Shown piece by piece: positions 1 to 8,754 of a DNA stretch of 36,384 nucleotides (the stretch's first letter is position 1; the number at the start of each line of letters is the position of its first letter). The DNA is taken from the IMG/VR virus record IMGVR_UViG_3300025668_000024, positions 1 through 36,384 of that record; one strand, given 5' to 3'. The notes below the pieces were generated by a model. That model was not told the origin of the DNA and ran no database searches. It saw only the letters and a list, made by a program, of their open reading frames with translations. Position numbers and translations under genes: made by a program. The DNA is from a virus.

Positions 1-2216
1 GCAACAACATTATTAGTATTTACTCTAAGCTGTTCTGAACCGCCAGCTGAAAAACCAATGCTATTAGTTGTTCTGCGATACATACCAGTATCAGGATCAG
101 AAACAAACGAGTATGTTGGTAAAGCAGCTGTGCCGTTACCTCCAATAGCTTGACCTGCCATTTTAATAGAAACTGCAGTGTTGTTATAATCCGCATAGTA
201 TGTTTCATCATCGTAATCGTAATAGATAGGAGAGTAAACACCACTCGTAAATACACCAAACCCAGCAGTGATTGAGTTTCCGCCAGCATTAATTGGACGA
301 TTAAAGTTAAATCTGTTTAACCCAACACTTGAAGATATGATTTCAAAATTAACAGAGTGGTCAATACCACCGCCTTCATCTTGGATATATCGAATATAAC
401 CTTGTGTATCTGTAACATCAATGTTAAATCTTTCAGCAGATCCAATACCAATATTGATTGAGTTGTTTGCTGCGCCGCTATAAAAATTAGCAGTATTTAA
501 TTCTGAAGTAGATGCTGGATCTAAGAAGTAACTATTATTATCTGTATCTACAAACTGGGAAGCATAAACTGGAATTGTAAAATCAGCTCTTGTTGCATTA
601 ACAGAAAGCTTTTCGCTTCCAGCAATGTTAATGATATAATCATCATTTGCTTTAAAACCAAATCTTGTAGTAACATTACCGTTGTGAGTAACATAATCGT
701 CAAGTTGAATTTGGCTTACAATTGAAGTACCTGATGGATCTACAAGATATGAGTTATTATCTGAATCTAATAATCTTGGGGCTACTAAATCAACACTTGA
801 TGTAACAGCCGCGTCTGTAATTGCTAATCTCGTAGTGCCGCCTGTAGCTAAATTAATAGTATCGGTAGCAAACGCGATTTTAGTATCCGCATCTCCGTTA
901 TGGAAAATCTCTGAGTCAATGCCAACTGTATTTAAAACAGATGAAGAATCTGGGTCAATATAATAGCTATTATCATCGTTGTCAATAAGTTTATTTGCGT
1001 AAATATCTCCATTGTAATAGAAATATGTTGTCGTCATTAAACCGATTGAACTTCCGTCGAGACTAAAACCAATTCTATTATCTAATGGAAAATTAATCTG
1101 AGTTGTAGTATTTCCGTTATGACGTATTCCACCTTCTAAATCAATATTGTTCATGATTGAGGCTGTGGAAGGAACTACTTTGTATGTACTATCATTTAAG
1201 TCTACAAATTCTTGTGCTAAAATGTTATCGCGCACTTCGATATCATCGTCAGTTTTAACTTTAATTGCAAAGTTAAAAGATGAATTTAAGAAACCAATTT
1301 CACCGCCTGTTGCAGCAAGAGTTTTTTGTGCACCGGATCCAGCCATTTTAAGGCTAGCTGTACCGTTACCATCGCCAACAGTTAAGTCGCCTTCAATTAC
1401 AATATTACCAGTGGCAGTATCATCTGCGTCAGCACGCAGGAATTGCTCTGCTTCTAATCCGTCAACAGTGTCTGCATCAAACCCGTTACCTGAGCCCTCA
1501 TCCGCTGTTGTAATAATACGACCTAAGTCTGTACCAGCTGAAATAAGTTTAAACCAATCATTTGTTTCATCCCATTGTAAAGATGAATTAGCGCTATCAC
1601 CACGAAGTACTTCCCAACCAGCATTTTCTGTCGGAACACCAGACGTAAAGTTTGAGTTGAGTGTGATTAAATTATCTGCAATTAAAATCTGTTCGGTATT
1701 GATATAAGTTGTGTTACCTGATACGGTTAAATCACCAGTGATTGTTAGGTTACCATCAAAGGTATCGTCTTCATCGCTGCGTAGGAATCGGAGTGAATCA
1801 ATTCCATCTAATAAGTCAGCATCGAGGCCTGAGCCTGCACCGTCATTACCAGCGTTCCAAAACACGTTACCTAAATACTGTGGTTCGCGCTTAAAGTCAA
1901 TACCTGTACTTGAAAATTCTAAATCTACTGAGTTGTTATAAACAACTTCAATACCATCAGTATCGTTATAGAATTTAATCCCGTTGTTTTGACCACTGTT
2001 TGTGATTTCGTAGTCGCCAAATGAAGGATTGATAATTTGTAAGTTGCTGTTATCACCAACCATTGTGGCAATAACTTGTCCACCGCTGTCATTTGTGAAG
2101 ATCGAGGATCCATCAACCTGTAACTTATTTGATCCATCATCAGTAGATGTACCGACAAGAACATTGTTCTCAGATTGCAGGCCGTTTTTTACTATGAATT
2201 TTTTATCGTTAGCCAT
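1..2216 (-). CDS. Tail fibre protein, C-terminus cut by window edge
   Basis: Open from an ATG at 2216 to the window edge with no stop; I translated 738 residues by hand. It begins MANDKKFIVKNG. Residues 126-165 and 241-280 are two copies of a module built on GSGLDADLLDG, then FLRSDxDDT and GDLTV. Residues 166-225 hold a common fibre segment (LITLNSNFTSG, PTENAGWEVLRG). From about 337 to 567 a repeat of about 73 residues recurs, marked by D-x-DNNSY-x-x-DP at roughly 337, 410, 482 and 556, with HNG...T-x-x-x-F segments between. The visible end (SDPDTGMYR, then SIGFSAGGSEQLRV) resembles the stretch before an S74 chaperone domain in other phage fibres, so I expect one beyond the edge; that is inference. 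The start has a GGGGAG ribosome site and a late promoter 34 bases upstream. It probably forms a trimeric host-binding fibre. Confidence 0.85.
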   Translation of the reverse strand, partial: MANDKKFIVKNGLQSENNVLVGTSTDDGSNKLQVDGSSIFTNDSGGQVIATMVGDNSNLQIINPSFGDYEITNSGQNNGIKFYNDTDGIEVVYNNSVDLEFSSTGIDFKREPQYLGNVFWNAGNDGAGSGLDADLLDGIDSLRFLRSDEDDTFDGNLTITGDLTVSGNTTYINTEQILIADNLITLNSNFTSGVPTENAGWEVLRGDSANSSLQWDETNDWFKLISAGTDLGRIITTADEGSGNGFDADTVDGLEAEQFLRADADDTATGNIVIEGDLTVGDGNGTASLKMAGSGAQKTLAATGGEIGFLNSSFNFAIKVKTDDDIEVRDNILAQEFVDLNDSTYKVVPSTASIMNNIDLEGGIRHNGNTTTQINFPLDNRIGFSLDGSSIGLMTTTYFYYNGDIYANKLIDNDDNSYYIDPDSSSVLNTVGIDSEIFHNGDADTKIAFATDTINLATGGTTRLAITDAAVTSSVDLVAPRLLDSDNNSYLVDPSGTSIVSQIQLDDYVTHNGNVTTRFGFKANDDYIINIAGSEKLSVNATRADFTIPVYASQFVDTDNNSYFLDPASTSELNTANFYSGAANNSINIGIGSAERFNIDVTDTQGYIRYIQDEGGGIDHSVNFEIISSSVGLNRFNFNRPINAGGNSITAGFGVFTSGVYSPIYYDYDDETYYADYNNTAVSIKMAGQAIGGNGTAALPTYSFVSDPDTGMYRRTTNSIGFSAGGSEQLRVNTNNVV

Positions 2217-2250
2217 TCGGTTCACTCTCCCCAGTTAGGCGTTTTTCTTA

Positions 2251-2258
2251 TATTTATA
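2251..2258 (-). promoter_or_regulatory. T4-type late promoter before the left-edge fibre gene
   Basis: Reads TATAAATA on the minus strand, a perfect match to the T4 late promoter octamer, which is known to be used by the phage gp55 sigma factor. It starts three bases after the stop codon of the 717-residue fibre gene and lies 34 bases before the ATG at 2216. The bases after it (TAAGAAAAA) match the promoters at 8671 and 25540. Confidence 0.85.
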
Positions 2259-2261
2259 ATA

Positions 2262-4415
2262 TTATGAGCTAATCAAAGTTCCAACAATTTTAAAATCTGT
2301 TGAGTTAGCAGTAGCAGGTGTGGCTAAAATTTGTACGTTTCCAAATGTCATACCAACATCATAAGACGCTAATTCAGATGATGTGAAAACTGACCCGTAT
2401 TCTGTGGCAATTGCGGTAGCACTATCGTGTGTAACAAGTAATTTTGTGATATGCGAATTAGATCCTTGTATCGCAGTAATAGAAACTTCCATTGCTGCAT
2501 AAGTTGATCCTCCAAAACCGTAAAGCGTAGCTTGACTTGTGCTTGATGTATTTACAGTTGTTGAAACAAAGCGCGATTCGTTTTGGTCAATATTACCTTG
2601 AACCACTAAGTCACCAGTCATTGTATCACCAGTGATGTCTACGAAGTTTGCGTCAGCTTCTGTTTCTGTATAGAAGAAATCCTTAAAGTCTGTAGTTGAT
2701 GTACTTTGTACGTGGCCAAAAGTATCAAATGTTAACCCAGTAATTGCTCGACCTAACGCTAAAGAAACATCAACAACACCTGATGTGTCGCCGTGCTCTA
2801 CTGTAAACGATTCGTTATTTGCCGTGTTAACATTAAACTCTGCAACTCCACTTAATCCATTGTTTGCGGTGATTGTAATATTACCAGCGCCAATTAAGTT
2901 AGCCGCGTTATTAGCAGCAGCATCAAGAATTTCAGAAGCTGAATAACCGTCAATAGTATCAGCATCAAGTCCTGATCCATCACCGTCAACCGTTAAAAGA
3001 GCTGCAAGGATTTCTGCTGGTGTCTGGTCAGCTGTAGCATTATCTTCAATCCCGTCAAGCTTATTGCCGTCGGCTGTAACATCTCTGCCGTTTATAGTAT
3101 TTGCAGTGATTTGATTAAATGAGTTGATAACAGTATTGAATACTGAACCATCTCCAGTTTCAATCGCAAACGTGTTATTTGCTGAATACCAATTAGTATC
3201 TTCAACACCTGCCACCGCAGTATTACTTGCAGCAGTGATTCTACCATCTTCATCAATAGTGATTACTGGAATTTGTGAAGCTGTACCATATGATCCAGGA
3301 GTAACACCCGTGTTTGCAAGCTCTGTAGCAATACTTAAATTACCGTCTGTTGCAGTGGCTGTACCTGTAACTTTACCAGATAACGTAACTTCTGTTTCAG
3401 TTTGGATATTAAAGATTGAGCCATCGCCAGTCTCTAAAGTAATTGTGTTATTTGCAGCAGCATATGAGAAGTTATCTACGCCGGCAACTGGAGTTGTATT
3501 TGCTGTGGTTAATCTACCATCTTCATCAACAGTAAATACTGGAATAGCGGTAGAAGATCCATATATACCAGCCGTTACACCAGTGTTTGCAAGTTCTGTA
3601 TCAAACGCAATTGTACCAGACAGGTCATTATTTCCTGTGCCTGTTACTTTGCCTGTAAGTGTTACAGTTAATCCATCAAGCTCTGCACCATCTGCAGCAA
3701 CGTCTCGCCCATCGACTAATCCATTTACAATTATGTCGTTGTTAACTGTGAGGTGCTCAATAACAGCTGAGTTAGCTATTAAGTTTCCAGAATCTGTTTG
3801 GTTTGGTGTATCAATATTACCTAGAACAGAAAGGCTACCAGCGATAATATGTTCAGCAACAACAATGTTATTTGCTGTCATTGTTTCTTGGATTGCTACA
3901 TTACCATTTACAGTTAAATCATGGAACTCATTGATTTGAGTATCGAATATTCCACCATCTGCCGTGCGGATAGTAAATGTACTATTTGCTGTAGTCCATT
4001 CAGTATTATCTACGCCTGCAATTGGTGCTGTATTGGCTAATGTAATTCGACCGTCAGCATCAACAGTAAGTACTGGAATGGCGGTAGATGAACCATATGT
4101 GTTGGCTGTAACGCCTGTTGCTGTGTTGGTGAAGTTTCCCCAATCCAAGTAATAGGTGCCTTCTTGACCATCTAATAGGTCTGCATCAAGGCCTGAGGAC
4201 GGACCGTCAACTGTGATGAGCTCTGCAAGAATTGCGGCTGCATCTAAGTTTGACGATATGTCAATAATACTTTCAGTGTTGGATACTGAGTCATATTTTT
4301 TAAAATAGATCTTACCGTCTTGGGTGTTAATCGCCAATTCGCCAAGTTCTAATTGTGCCGTAGTTGGAATACGACCTGCAATAGCACTCCTACGGAGCTT
4401 AATAGTTGTTGACAT
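2262..4415 (-). CDS. Tail fibre protein, 717 residues
   Basis: The N-terminus (MSTTIKLRRSAIAGRIPTTA, then LELGELAINT-x-DGKIYF) is a conserved start of fibre proteins in T4-like marine phages. Three copies of a module follow at about 98-160, 275-340 and 368-430; each has GVT-x-x-x-YG, IPV-x-T-x-D-x-DGR, an AGV-(D/E)-(D/N) turn and a T-x-DG-x-(I/V)-F strand. GSGLDAD segments near 74 and 480 are shared with the left-edge fibre. A GLTFDTFGHV segment and a beta-rich C-terminal domain (about 615-717) finish the protein; I see no S74 domain. The ATG has an AAGGA ribosome site. It follows the 1282-residue fibre after 43 bases. No perfect late promoter lies in that gap, so it is probably read through from 8671. 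The receptor is unknown. Confidence 0.85.
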   Translation of the reverse strand: MSTTIKLRRSAIAGRIPTTAQLELGELAINTQDGKIYFKKYDSVSNTESIIDISSNLDAAAILAELITVDGPSSGLDADLLDGQEGTYYLDWGNFTNTATGVTANTYGSSTAIPVLTVDADGRITLANTAPIAGVDNTEWTTANSTFTIRTADGGIFDTQINEFHDLTVNGNVAIQETMTANNIVVAEHIIAGSLSVLGNIDTPNQTDSGNLIANSAVIEHLTVNNDIIVNGLVDGRDVAADGAELDGLTVTLTGKVTGTGNNDLSGTIAFDTELANTGVTAGIYGSSTAIPVFTVDEDGRLTTANTTPVAGVDNFSYAAANNTITLETGDGSIFNIQTETEVTLSGKVTGTATATDGNLSIATELANTGVTPGSYGTASQIPVITIDEDGRITAASNTAVAGVEDTNWYSANNTFAIETGDGSVFNTVINSFNQITANTINGRDVTADGNKLDGIEDNATADQTPAEILAALLTVDGDGSGLDADTIDGYSASEILDAAANNAANLIGAGNITITANNGLSGVAEFNVNTANNESFTVEHGDTSGVVDVSLALGRAITGLTFDTFGHVQSTSTTDFKDFFYTETEADANFVDITGDTMTGDLVVQGNIDQNESRFVSTTVNTSSTSQATLYGFGGSTYAAMEVSITAIQGSNSHITKLLVTHDSATAIATEYGSVFTSSELASYDVGMTFGNVQILATPATANSTDFKIVGTLISS

Positions 4416-4436
4416 ATCTATGTCCTTATGTTATAA

Positions 4437-4450
4437 TAGGTATATACCTA
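4437..4450. repeat. Perfect 14-base palindrome between two fibre genes
   Basis: TAGGTATATACCTA equals its own reverse complement. It lies in the 43-base gap between the 1282- and 717-residue fibre genes, beside TATAACAT (4428-4435, minus strand), which looks like a decayed late promoter. As RNA it could form only a five-pair stem with a four-base loop. Function unknown; it could be chance in A+T-rich sequence. Confidence 0.4.
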
Positions 4451-4458
4451 ATTAAAAA

Positions 4459-7400
4459 TTAAAATGATCCACCATCTAATTCATTAACAGCTATTGAAAT
4501 GTTGTTATCTGATACTGTTGTATCAACACCTTCTCCACCAGCTATAATAATTGTTTCACCTAACGTAACAATATCAGTATTACCACTATCTGCGCCAAAC
4601 AAAATATTTGGATTAGTAACAGAAAACTCGGTACCTGTTAATGTTAAAGCTTCTCCGGCCGTGTATGTACCCGCACCTGAGAATTGATAGAATGTTACAT
4701 CATCAGTATCTAATACAAAAGTTTCTGCATCAACTACTTGAGCAACCCAGCCAGTACCATTATTTACAGTACCGTCAGTTATAAATTGGAAAGCACCTGG
4801 AATTTCAGATGTTTCGTTAAAGTATTCGCCTCGAGTAAGTACCCAAGCATTTGACGCATCACCAACAGTCGTGACTTCATAAGAGCCATTTTCTGATGGG
4901 TTAGTTTGATCCTTAACTAATACCTTATCGCCAATGCTCCAGTCTGTAACACCGTCAACTGCAAATGCACTTGTGTTAGCCGAAGCATCAGTAAGAGTTC
5001 CTGCACTATAAACAGCGCCTAAATCTGCAGTTGTACCAGCAAGAGCTGCTGGAATAATTCTTAAACCTTGTGCAACACTATCAACATATGTTTTGGTTGC
5101 TGCATCCTGTGCGCTTACAGGGTCTGCTACATTTGTAATTAAATTACTATTAAGGCTAAGATTGCCCGCTGGGTTTAATGTAATATCCCCAGAAGTTGTT
5201 GAAATCTCACTATCAATTACTGATATATTACCAGCAATTAAATTGTTTTCAACTTGAAGTGCTTTGAATAATGAGTCAGTTCCACCTGGATGTAAGAAAT
5301 AAGATGTACTATCTGCATCAATAAATCTTTGAGCTTCGACGTTTCTTTTTACAATCCAGTCGCCTGTAGATCTTTCTGCATAAACAGCATAGTTGAATGT
5401 ATTGTCAAGAATACCAAGTTTACCACCTTGGCCATACATAACAGAAAATGAGCCAGGTCCATCGCGGAATCGCAGTTGAGAAAACGTAGAGCCATAACCA
5501 AGGTCAACTTTGTTTAAACGTGATTCGCCGGCCGGATCTAAGTAGAAGGTTGTGTTATCACTATCAACAAATCTTGGAGCTTCAATATCACCAGAGAATG
5601 TAGCACCAGCAAGGTTTGCATAAACAGTATCTAAGTGTGTATAGTCAACTGTAAGTACTACGTTGTTTGAAACGCTCGTGGTGGTTAAACCAGAATTTGC
5701 ATCACCTGATAATTGTGTTACATAAGCATCAGTAATACTTAAATCAATATCTGTATTTGATAGTCTTGTAATTGTATTTGAACCAACAACATCGCCAGTT
5801 AAATTGAGAATCCAGTTAGCAGCTTTTAGATTTAAAACATCGTTAAAGTCATCATTAACTGCAATAATGCCTTCGTTATTAGCATTAGCTAATGTAAACA
5901 TTTGTGCGATAATATCACGAGATGTTTCTGTAAAGTTTGGAATCGCGTTAGCTTGAAGCTCGATTGGAATGTCTGTAACAAAGTCAATACGACCGTCTGG
6001 AAGAAGTCTAAATCTTGGAGCAAAACCATCTTGACCATATAAGCCAGGTGTTGCACCAGTAACATCTAGTCCAATTTTAAAAGTATTATTTGCTGAGTCT
6101 AAGTTTTCAAGTTCCAGACCACGCCCAATTTCAATTGTTGGACTTGCAAGAAGATTAACACCATCGGGATAAGTGTTGGCATTATCAACAATTGTTAAAC
6201 CAGACGAGAATTGATTGTCAAGATAAGATAAATTAACTGCATCAGTGGGGTTGACAGGGGAAGCCAAGCCTGTTACAGTATTATTAGCAACATCAATATT
6301 ACCAGCAGGATTTAAAATTAAATCACTGGCAGAACCAATTTGACTATTGATAGTTATGTTTCCTGTGGTATAATCAATTAATACTTTGTTAAGACCTAAA
6401 CCGAAACGAGTTGTTCCGTCAGCGTCTATTTGAGATCTTTGAACACCAGCAGTATAAAAATCTAATTGGTTGTTATCAGCACCTGCTGACGTTTCAGCAA
6501 TAATATAAGTATTTCTATCAAGGTCAATAACAGATCCGGCCAATCCTGACCATTGAATACCATCATAACCTTCGAATCTATTTTCAACAGAGTTAAAGCG
6601 TAACATGCCTGGAGGGCCAGATGGTCTTAAGCCTGTATTAGCAGATGGTACAGCAATCGCGCCAGTCCCACCGAATGTAATAATACGATCGCTGCTTTCA
6701 ATTGTATCTACATGAAGTTTATTCCAATTTTTAGCTTCTGAACCAAGGGCATATGTTCTATCGTCATTTGGTATAAGATCTGATTCAAAATCAGCAGCAA
6801 CTGTAATTGAGTCTGTATTTGCATCGCCTACGGTAATATTACCAGCGATTACTACGTTCCCATAAAAGTTAGCCTCATTAGCATCAAACTTAGCAGAAAG
6901 AGTTCCACCTGTAAAGAATTTTAATTCATCGTTATCATCGCCAGCTGTATCTTCAGCCTCGATGCGAGTATCTTGGTCTAAGTCAATTGTACCACCAAGG
7001 CCTGACCATGCAACACCGTCGTAACCTTCAAACTGTCCATCAACGTTGTTAAATCGAATCATACCAGATGCTGGTGTAGGTCTTGTTGTAGAGTCACCAA
7101 CTGGTAGAATAATAGCACCATCACCAGAAATTTGTTCAATATCTTGGATCTTATCGACTACAAATTGTGTACCATTAAGTGTTAAACCACGACCTGCTGT
7201 AAACGTACCTTCACCTTGGAATTGAGTCCAATTAATAGCATCAACATTGATATTAAAGGTTGAAGCATCGTTAACAGTTATAACCCAACCTGTACCACCG
7301 TTTACTGTACCGTCTGTAACAAACTCATATGAGCCAGGCATTTCATAGCTTTGGTTACCCCACTCAGTTCTTTGGAATACCCATTCAGTATTTGCACTAC

Positions 7401-8307
7401 CAACCTGAACAACGTCATATGAACCGTTTTCCCAAGGATTATTTTGGTCTTTAACAACTAAGTTGTCACCTAAATCCCAGGATGTAACGTCATCGATATA
7501 AAGAATTGCTATTGGATCTAATGTGATTGTTGACGCGTAAGATGTATTACCACTTTCAAATGTACCACCAAGATCTGCAGTAGTTGCAGCAAGTGCTGAC
7601 GGACGAACAATTAAACCTTGAATTAAAGCATCAACATATCTTTTGTTAGTAGCATCTGTGTCTAAAATAGGATCAGCAACAATTTTAACCGTATTCTCAA
7701 TACGTTCAATTTCTGCTTCTAAATATCTTTTGTTAACAACATCTGTAGCTGTAATCGGGTTATCAACATCAATAATTCGACGTACACCAAATGAATAGGT
7801 TCCCAAAGGATCTGTCATTGTGAAAGCAACATTACCCTGTGAATCTATTGTATCGTTTTGAATATCAATAGTACCAATTTGTAATCTATCCAGACCCATT
7901 ATACGATCTGTAGATTCGCCAAGCGTAATATCAGTATTACCAAACGTTATGTTTTGAGAAGAAATAACTCCATTATTAGCACTAAAGTTTGCTGAACTTA
8001 AAGCAGTATTACTAAAACCGGTGACGTGACCAAATTGATCTAACGTAGCGTTACTTACAAACTCTAATGCGCCATTAATCGTATTAGATTGTGTGGTTGT
8101 AATAGCATGAGATATTACTAGGTTTGCGGTTTCAATGTTTGTTTCTGGTGTAACAACAATTGCTGCACCAGCATCTATTTTTCCTACATATTCACCAACT
8201 GTATCAACACCTAAGGTAATTGAATCTGGTACAATGACAGGTCTTTTCTCGCCAGACGCTACTAAACGTACGTTTTTAGTTTGGCCGACTCTAACTTTAA
8301 CAGTCAC
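4459..8307 (-). CDS. Large tail fibre protein, 1282 residues, GTG start
   Basis: A fibre built from internal duplications. A module of about 170 residues occurs at roughly 211-384 and 1061-1230; both copies contain ADP, DA-x-(N/T)K-x-YVD, GL-x-x-x-P-x-ALA-x-TTADLG, GD-x-(L/V)-VKDQ-x-NP, ENGSY and TDGTVN-x-GTGWV. A second pair sits at about 402-465 and 553-620 (GM-x-RFN, FEGYDG, WSGL, IDLD). Two D-x-D-x-(T/S)-x-(F/Y)-x-L-x-P segments (912-925, 994-1007) match the repeat in the left-edge fibre. There is no S74 domain; the protein ends at NELDGGSF. GTG at 8307 is the start because GGAGG lies eight bases upstream and the previous gene stops only three bases before. These modules are typical of fibres in T4-like marine phages. 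The long array suggests a jointed fibre; the position of the binding tip is not visible. Confidence 0.85.
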   Translation of the reverse strand: MTVKVRVGQTKNVRLVASGEKRPVIVPDSITLGVDTVGEYVGKIDAGAAIVVTPETNIETANLVISHAITTTQSNTINGALEFVSNATLDQFGHVTGFSNTALSSANFSANNGVISSQNITFGNTDITLGESTDRIMGLDRLQIGTIDIQNDTIDSQGNVAFTMTDPLGTYSFGVRRIIDVDNPITATDVVNKRYLEAEIERIENTVKIVADPILDTDATNKRYVDALIQGLIVRPSALAATTADLGGTFESGNTSYASTITLDPIAILYIDDVTSWDLGDNLVVKDQNNPWENGSYDVVQVGSANTEWVFQRTEWGNQSYEMPGSYEFVTDGTVNGGTGWVITVNDASTFNINVDAINWTQFQGEGTFTAGRGLTLNGTQFVVDKIQDIEQISGDGAIILPVGDSTTRPTPASGMIRFNNVDGQFEGYDGVAWSGLGGTIDLDQDTRIEAEDTAGDDNDELKFFTGGTLSAKFDANEANFYGNVVIAGNITVGDANTDSITVAADFESDLIPNDDRTYALGSEAKNWNKLHVDTIESSDRIITFGGTGAIAVPSANTGLRPSGPPGMLRFNSVENRFEGYDGIQWSGLAGSVIDLDRNTYIIAETSAGADNNQLDFYTAGVQRSQIDADGTTRFGLGLNKVLIDYTTGNITINSQIGSASDLILNPAGNIDVANNTVTGLASPVNPTDAVNLSYLDNQFSSGLTIVDNANTYPDGVNLLASPTIEIGRGLELENLDSANNTFKIGLDVTGATPGLYGQDGFAPRFRLLPDGRIDFVTDIPIELQANAIPNFTETSRDIIAQMFTLANANNEGIIAVNDDFNDVLNLKAANWILNLTGDVVGSNTITRLSNTDIDLSITDAYVTQLSGDANSGLTTTSVSNNVVLTVDYTHLDTVYANLAGATFSGDIEAPRFVDSDNTTFYLDPAGESRLNKVDLGYGSTFSQLRFRDGPGSFSVMYGQGGKLGILDNTFNYAVYAERSTGDWIVKRNVEAQRFIDADSTSYFLHPGGTDSLFKALQVENNLIAGNISVIDSEISTTSGDITLNPAGNLSLNSNLITNVADPVSAQDAATKTYVDSVAQGLRIIPAALAGTTADLGAVYSAGTLTDASANTSAFAVDGVTDWSIGDKVLVKDQTNPSENGSYEVTTVGDASNAWVLTRGEYFNETSEIPGAFQFITDGTVNNGTGWVAQVVDAETFVLDTDDVTFYQFSGAGTYTAGEALTLTGTEFSVTNPNILFGADSGNTDIVTLGETIIIAGGEGVDTTVSDNNISIAVNELDGGSF

Positions 8308-8310
8308 CCT

Positions 8311-8637
8311 TTATACCTCCGTGATGGTTGATATAACGATTGCCAACCCGTTGACAATTTTGGAAATTTCTCCCGTTGGCTTCCTCATTAAAACATCATA
8401 TTGGTATTTACCAGGTGTAAGCTGGATTGTTGTATCGGAATCTAATACAAGTGTTATATCATTTTCATTTTTTTGTATTTCAAATTCTGCCGCTCTTTTA
8501 GTAGAATAAAGTTTTCTTATATCACTATAAAAAGTATAAGCATTAATAGGTAAGTCGAGATCGTCCTCATCGAAAAGCTCGATGGTAAGTCTGAAATCAG
8601 TGCCTTGATCTATGTAAATATTTGCTTGAGAACTCAT
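8311..8637 (-). CDS. Small beta-rich virion protein, 108 residues
   Basis: Reads like a single Ig-like or BppU-N-like beta domain: IYIDQGTDF near the N-terminus, a middle segment SDIRKLYST, then TIQLTPGKYQYDVLMR and a final strand containing IVNGLAIVI. Small proteins with this layout (a DF start, a central IRK, a GKY-x-YDV strand, a short T-rich end) occur next to phage fibre and baseplate genes and often serve as attachment or adaptor domains; that family link is from memory and was not searched. It is the first gene after the late promoter at 8671 and ends three bases before the 1282-residue fibre. Its last codons also carry the GGAGG ribosome site of that fibre, so the two are probably translated together. 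It may connect that fibre to the baseplate. Confidence 0.75.
   Translation of the reverse strand: MSSQANIYIDQGTDFRLTIELFDEDDLDLPINAYTFYSDIRKLYSTKRAAEFEIQKNENDITLVLDSDTTIQLTPGKYQYDVLMRKPTGEISKIVNGLAIVISTITEV
8316..8320 (-). promoter_or_regulatory. Ribosome binding site that fixes the GTG start at 8307
   Basis: GGAGG on the minus strand, eight bases before the GTG. It lies inside the final codons of the 108-residue gene, so the two genes are likely translationally coupled. Confidence 0.75.
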
Positions 8638-8670
8638 TTGTTAATCTCTTTTGAATGGACCATTTTTCTT

Positions 8671-8678
8671 TATTTATA
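8671..8678 (-). promoter_or_regulatory. T4-type late promoter before the 108-residue gene
   Basis: TATAAATA on the minus strand, followed by AAGAAAAA, 33 bases before the ATG at 8637. It lies just after the hairpin terminator of the collagen-like fibre gene, so transcription stops and restarts here. Confidence 0.85.
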
Positions 8679-8693
8679 ATAATGGTGCTATAG

Positions 8694-8720
8694 AAAAGGG
8701 GAGCATTAAGCCCCCCTCTT
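8694..8720 (-). terminator. Hairpin terminator after the collagen-like fibre gene
   Basis: In minus-strand RNA, 8710-8720 pairs with 8694-8704 around a five-base loop (TTAAT). This gives an 11-pair stem with two G-U pairs and a GGGG/CCCC core, ending in a UUUUCU run. It begins 34 bases after the stop at 8755 and ends 15 bases before the late promoter at 8671-8678. The plus strand has T's after the stem but two A-C mismatches, so the minus direction is the better fit. Confidence 0.7.
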
Positions 8721-8754
8721 TTTAATTACCGCAATTTGGACTTAAAAACATGTA

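Noticed and set aside
1147-1941. Plus-strand open frames in the left 2.2 kb
   Set aside because: The minus strand carries one uninterrupted fibre frame from 2216 to the edge with recognisable modules, so these are shadows.
1-2216. Diversity-generating retroelement target in the fibre genes
   Set aside because: No reverse transcriptase and no template/variable repeat pair is visible in the window; the shared segments are diverged protein modules.
3124-3939. 271-residue open frame on the plus strand
   Set aside because: It is antisense to the repeated modules of the 717-residue fibre; its repeats only mirror those modules.
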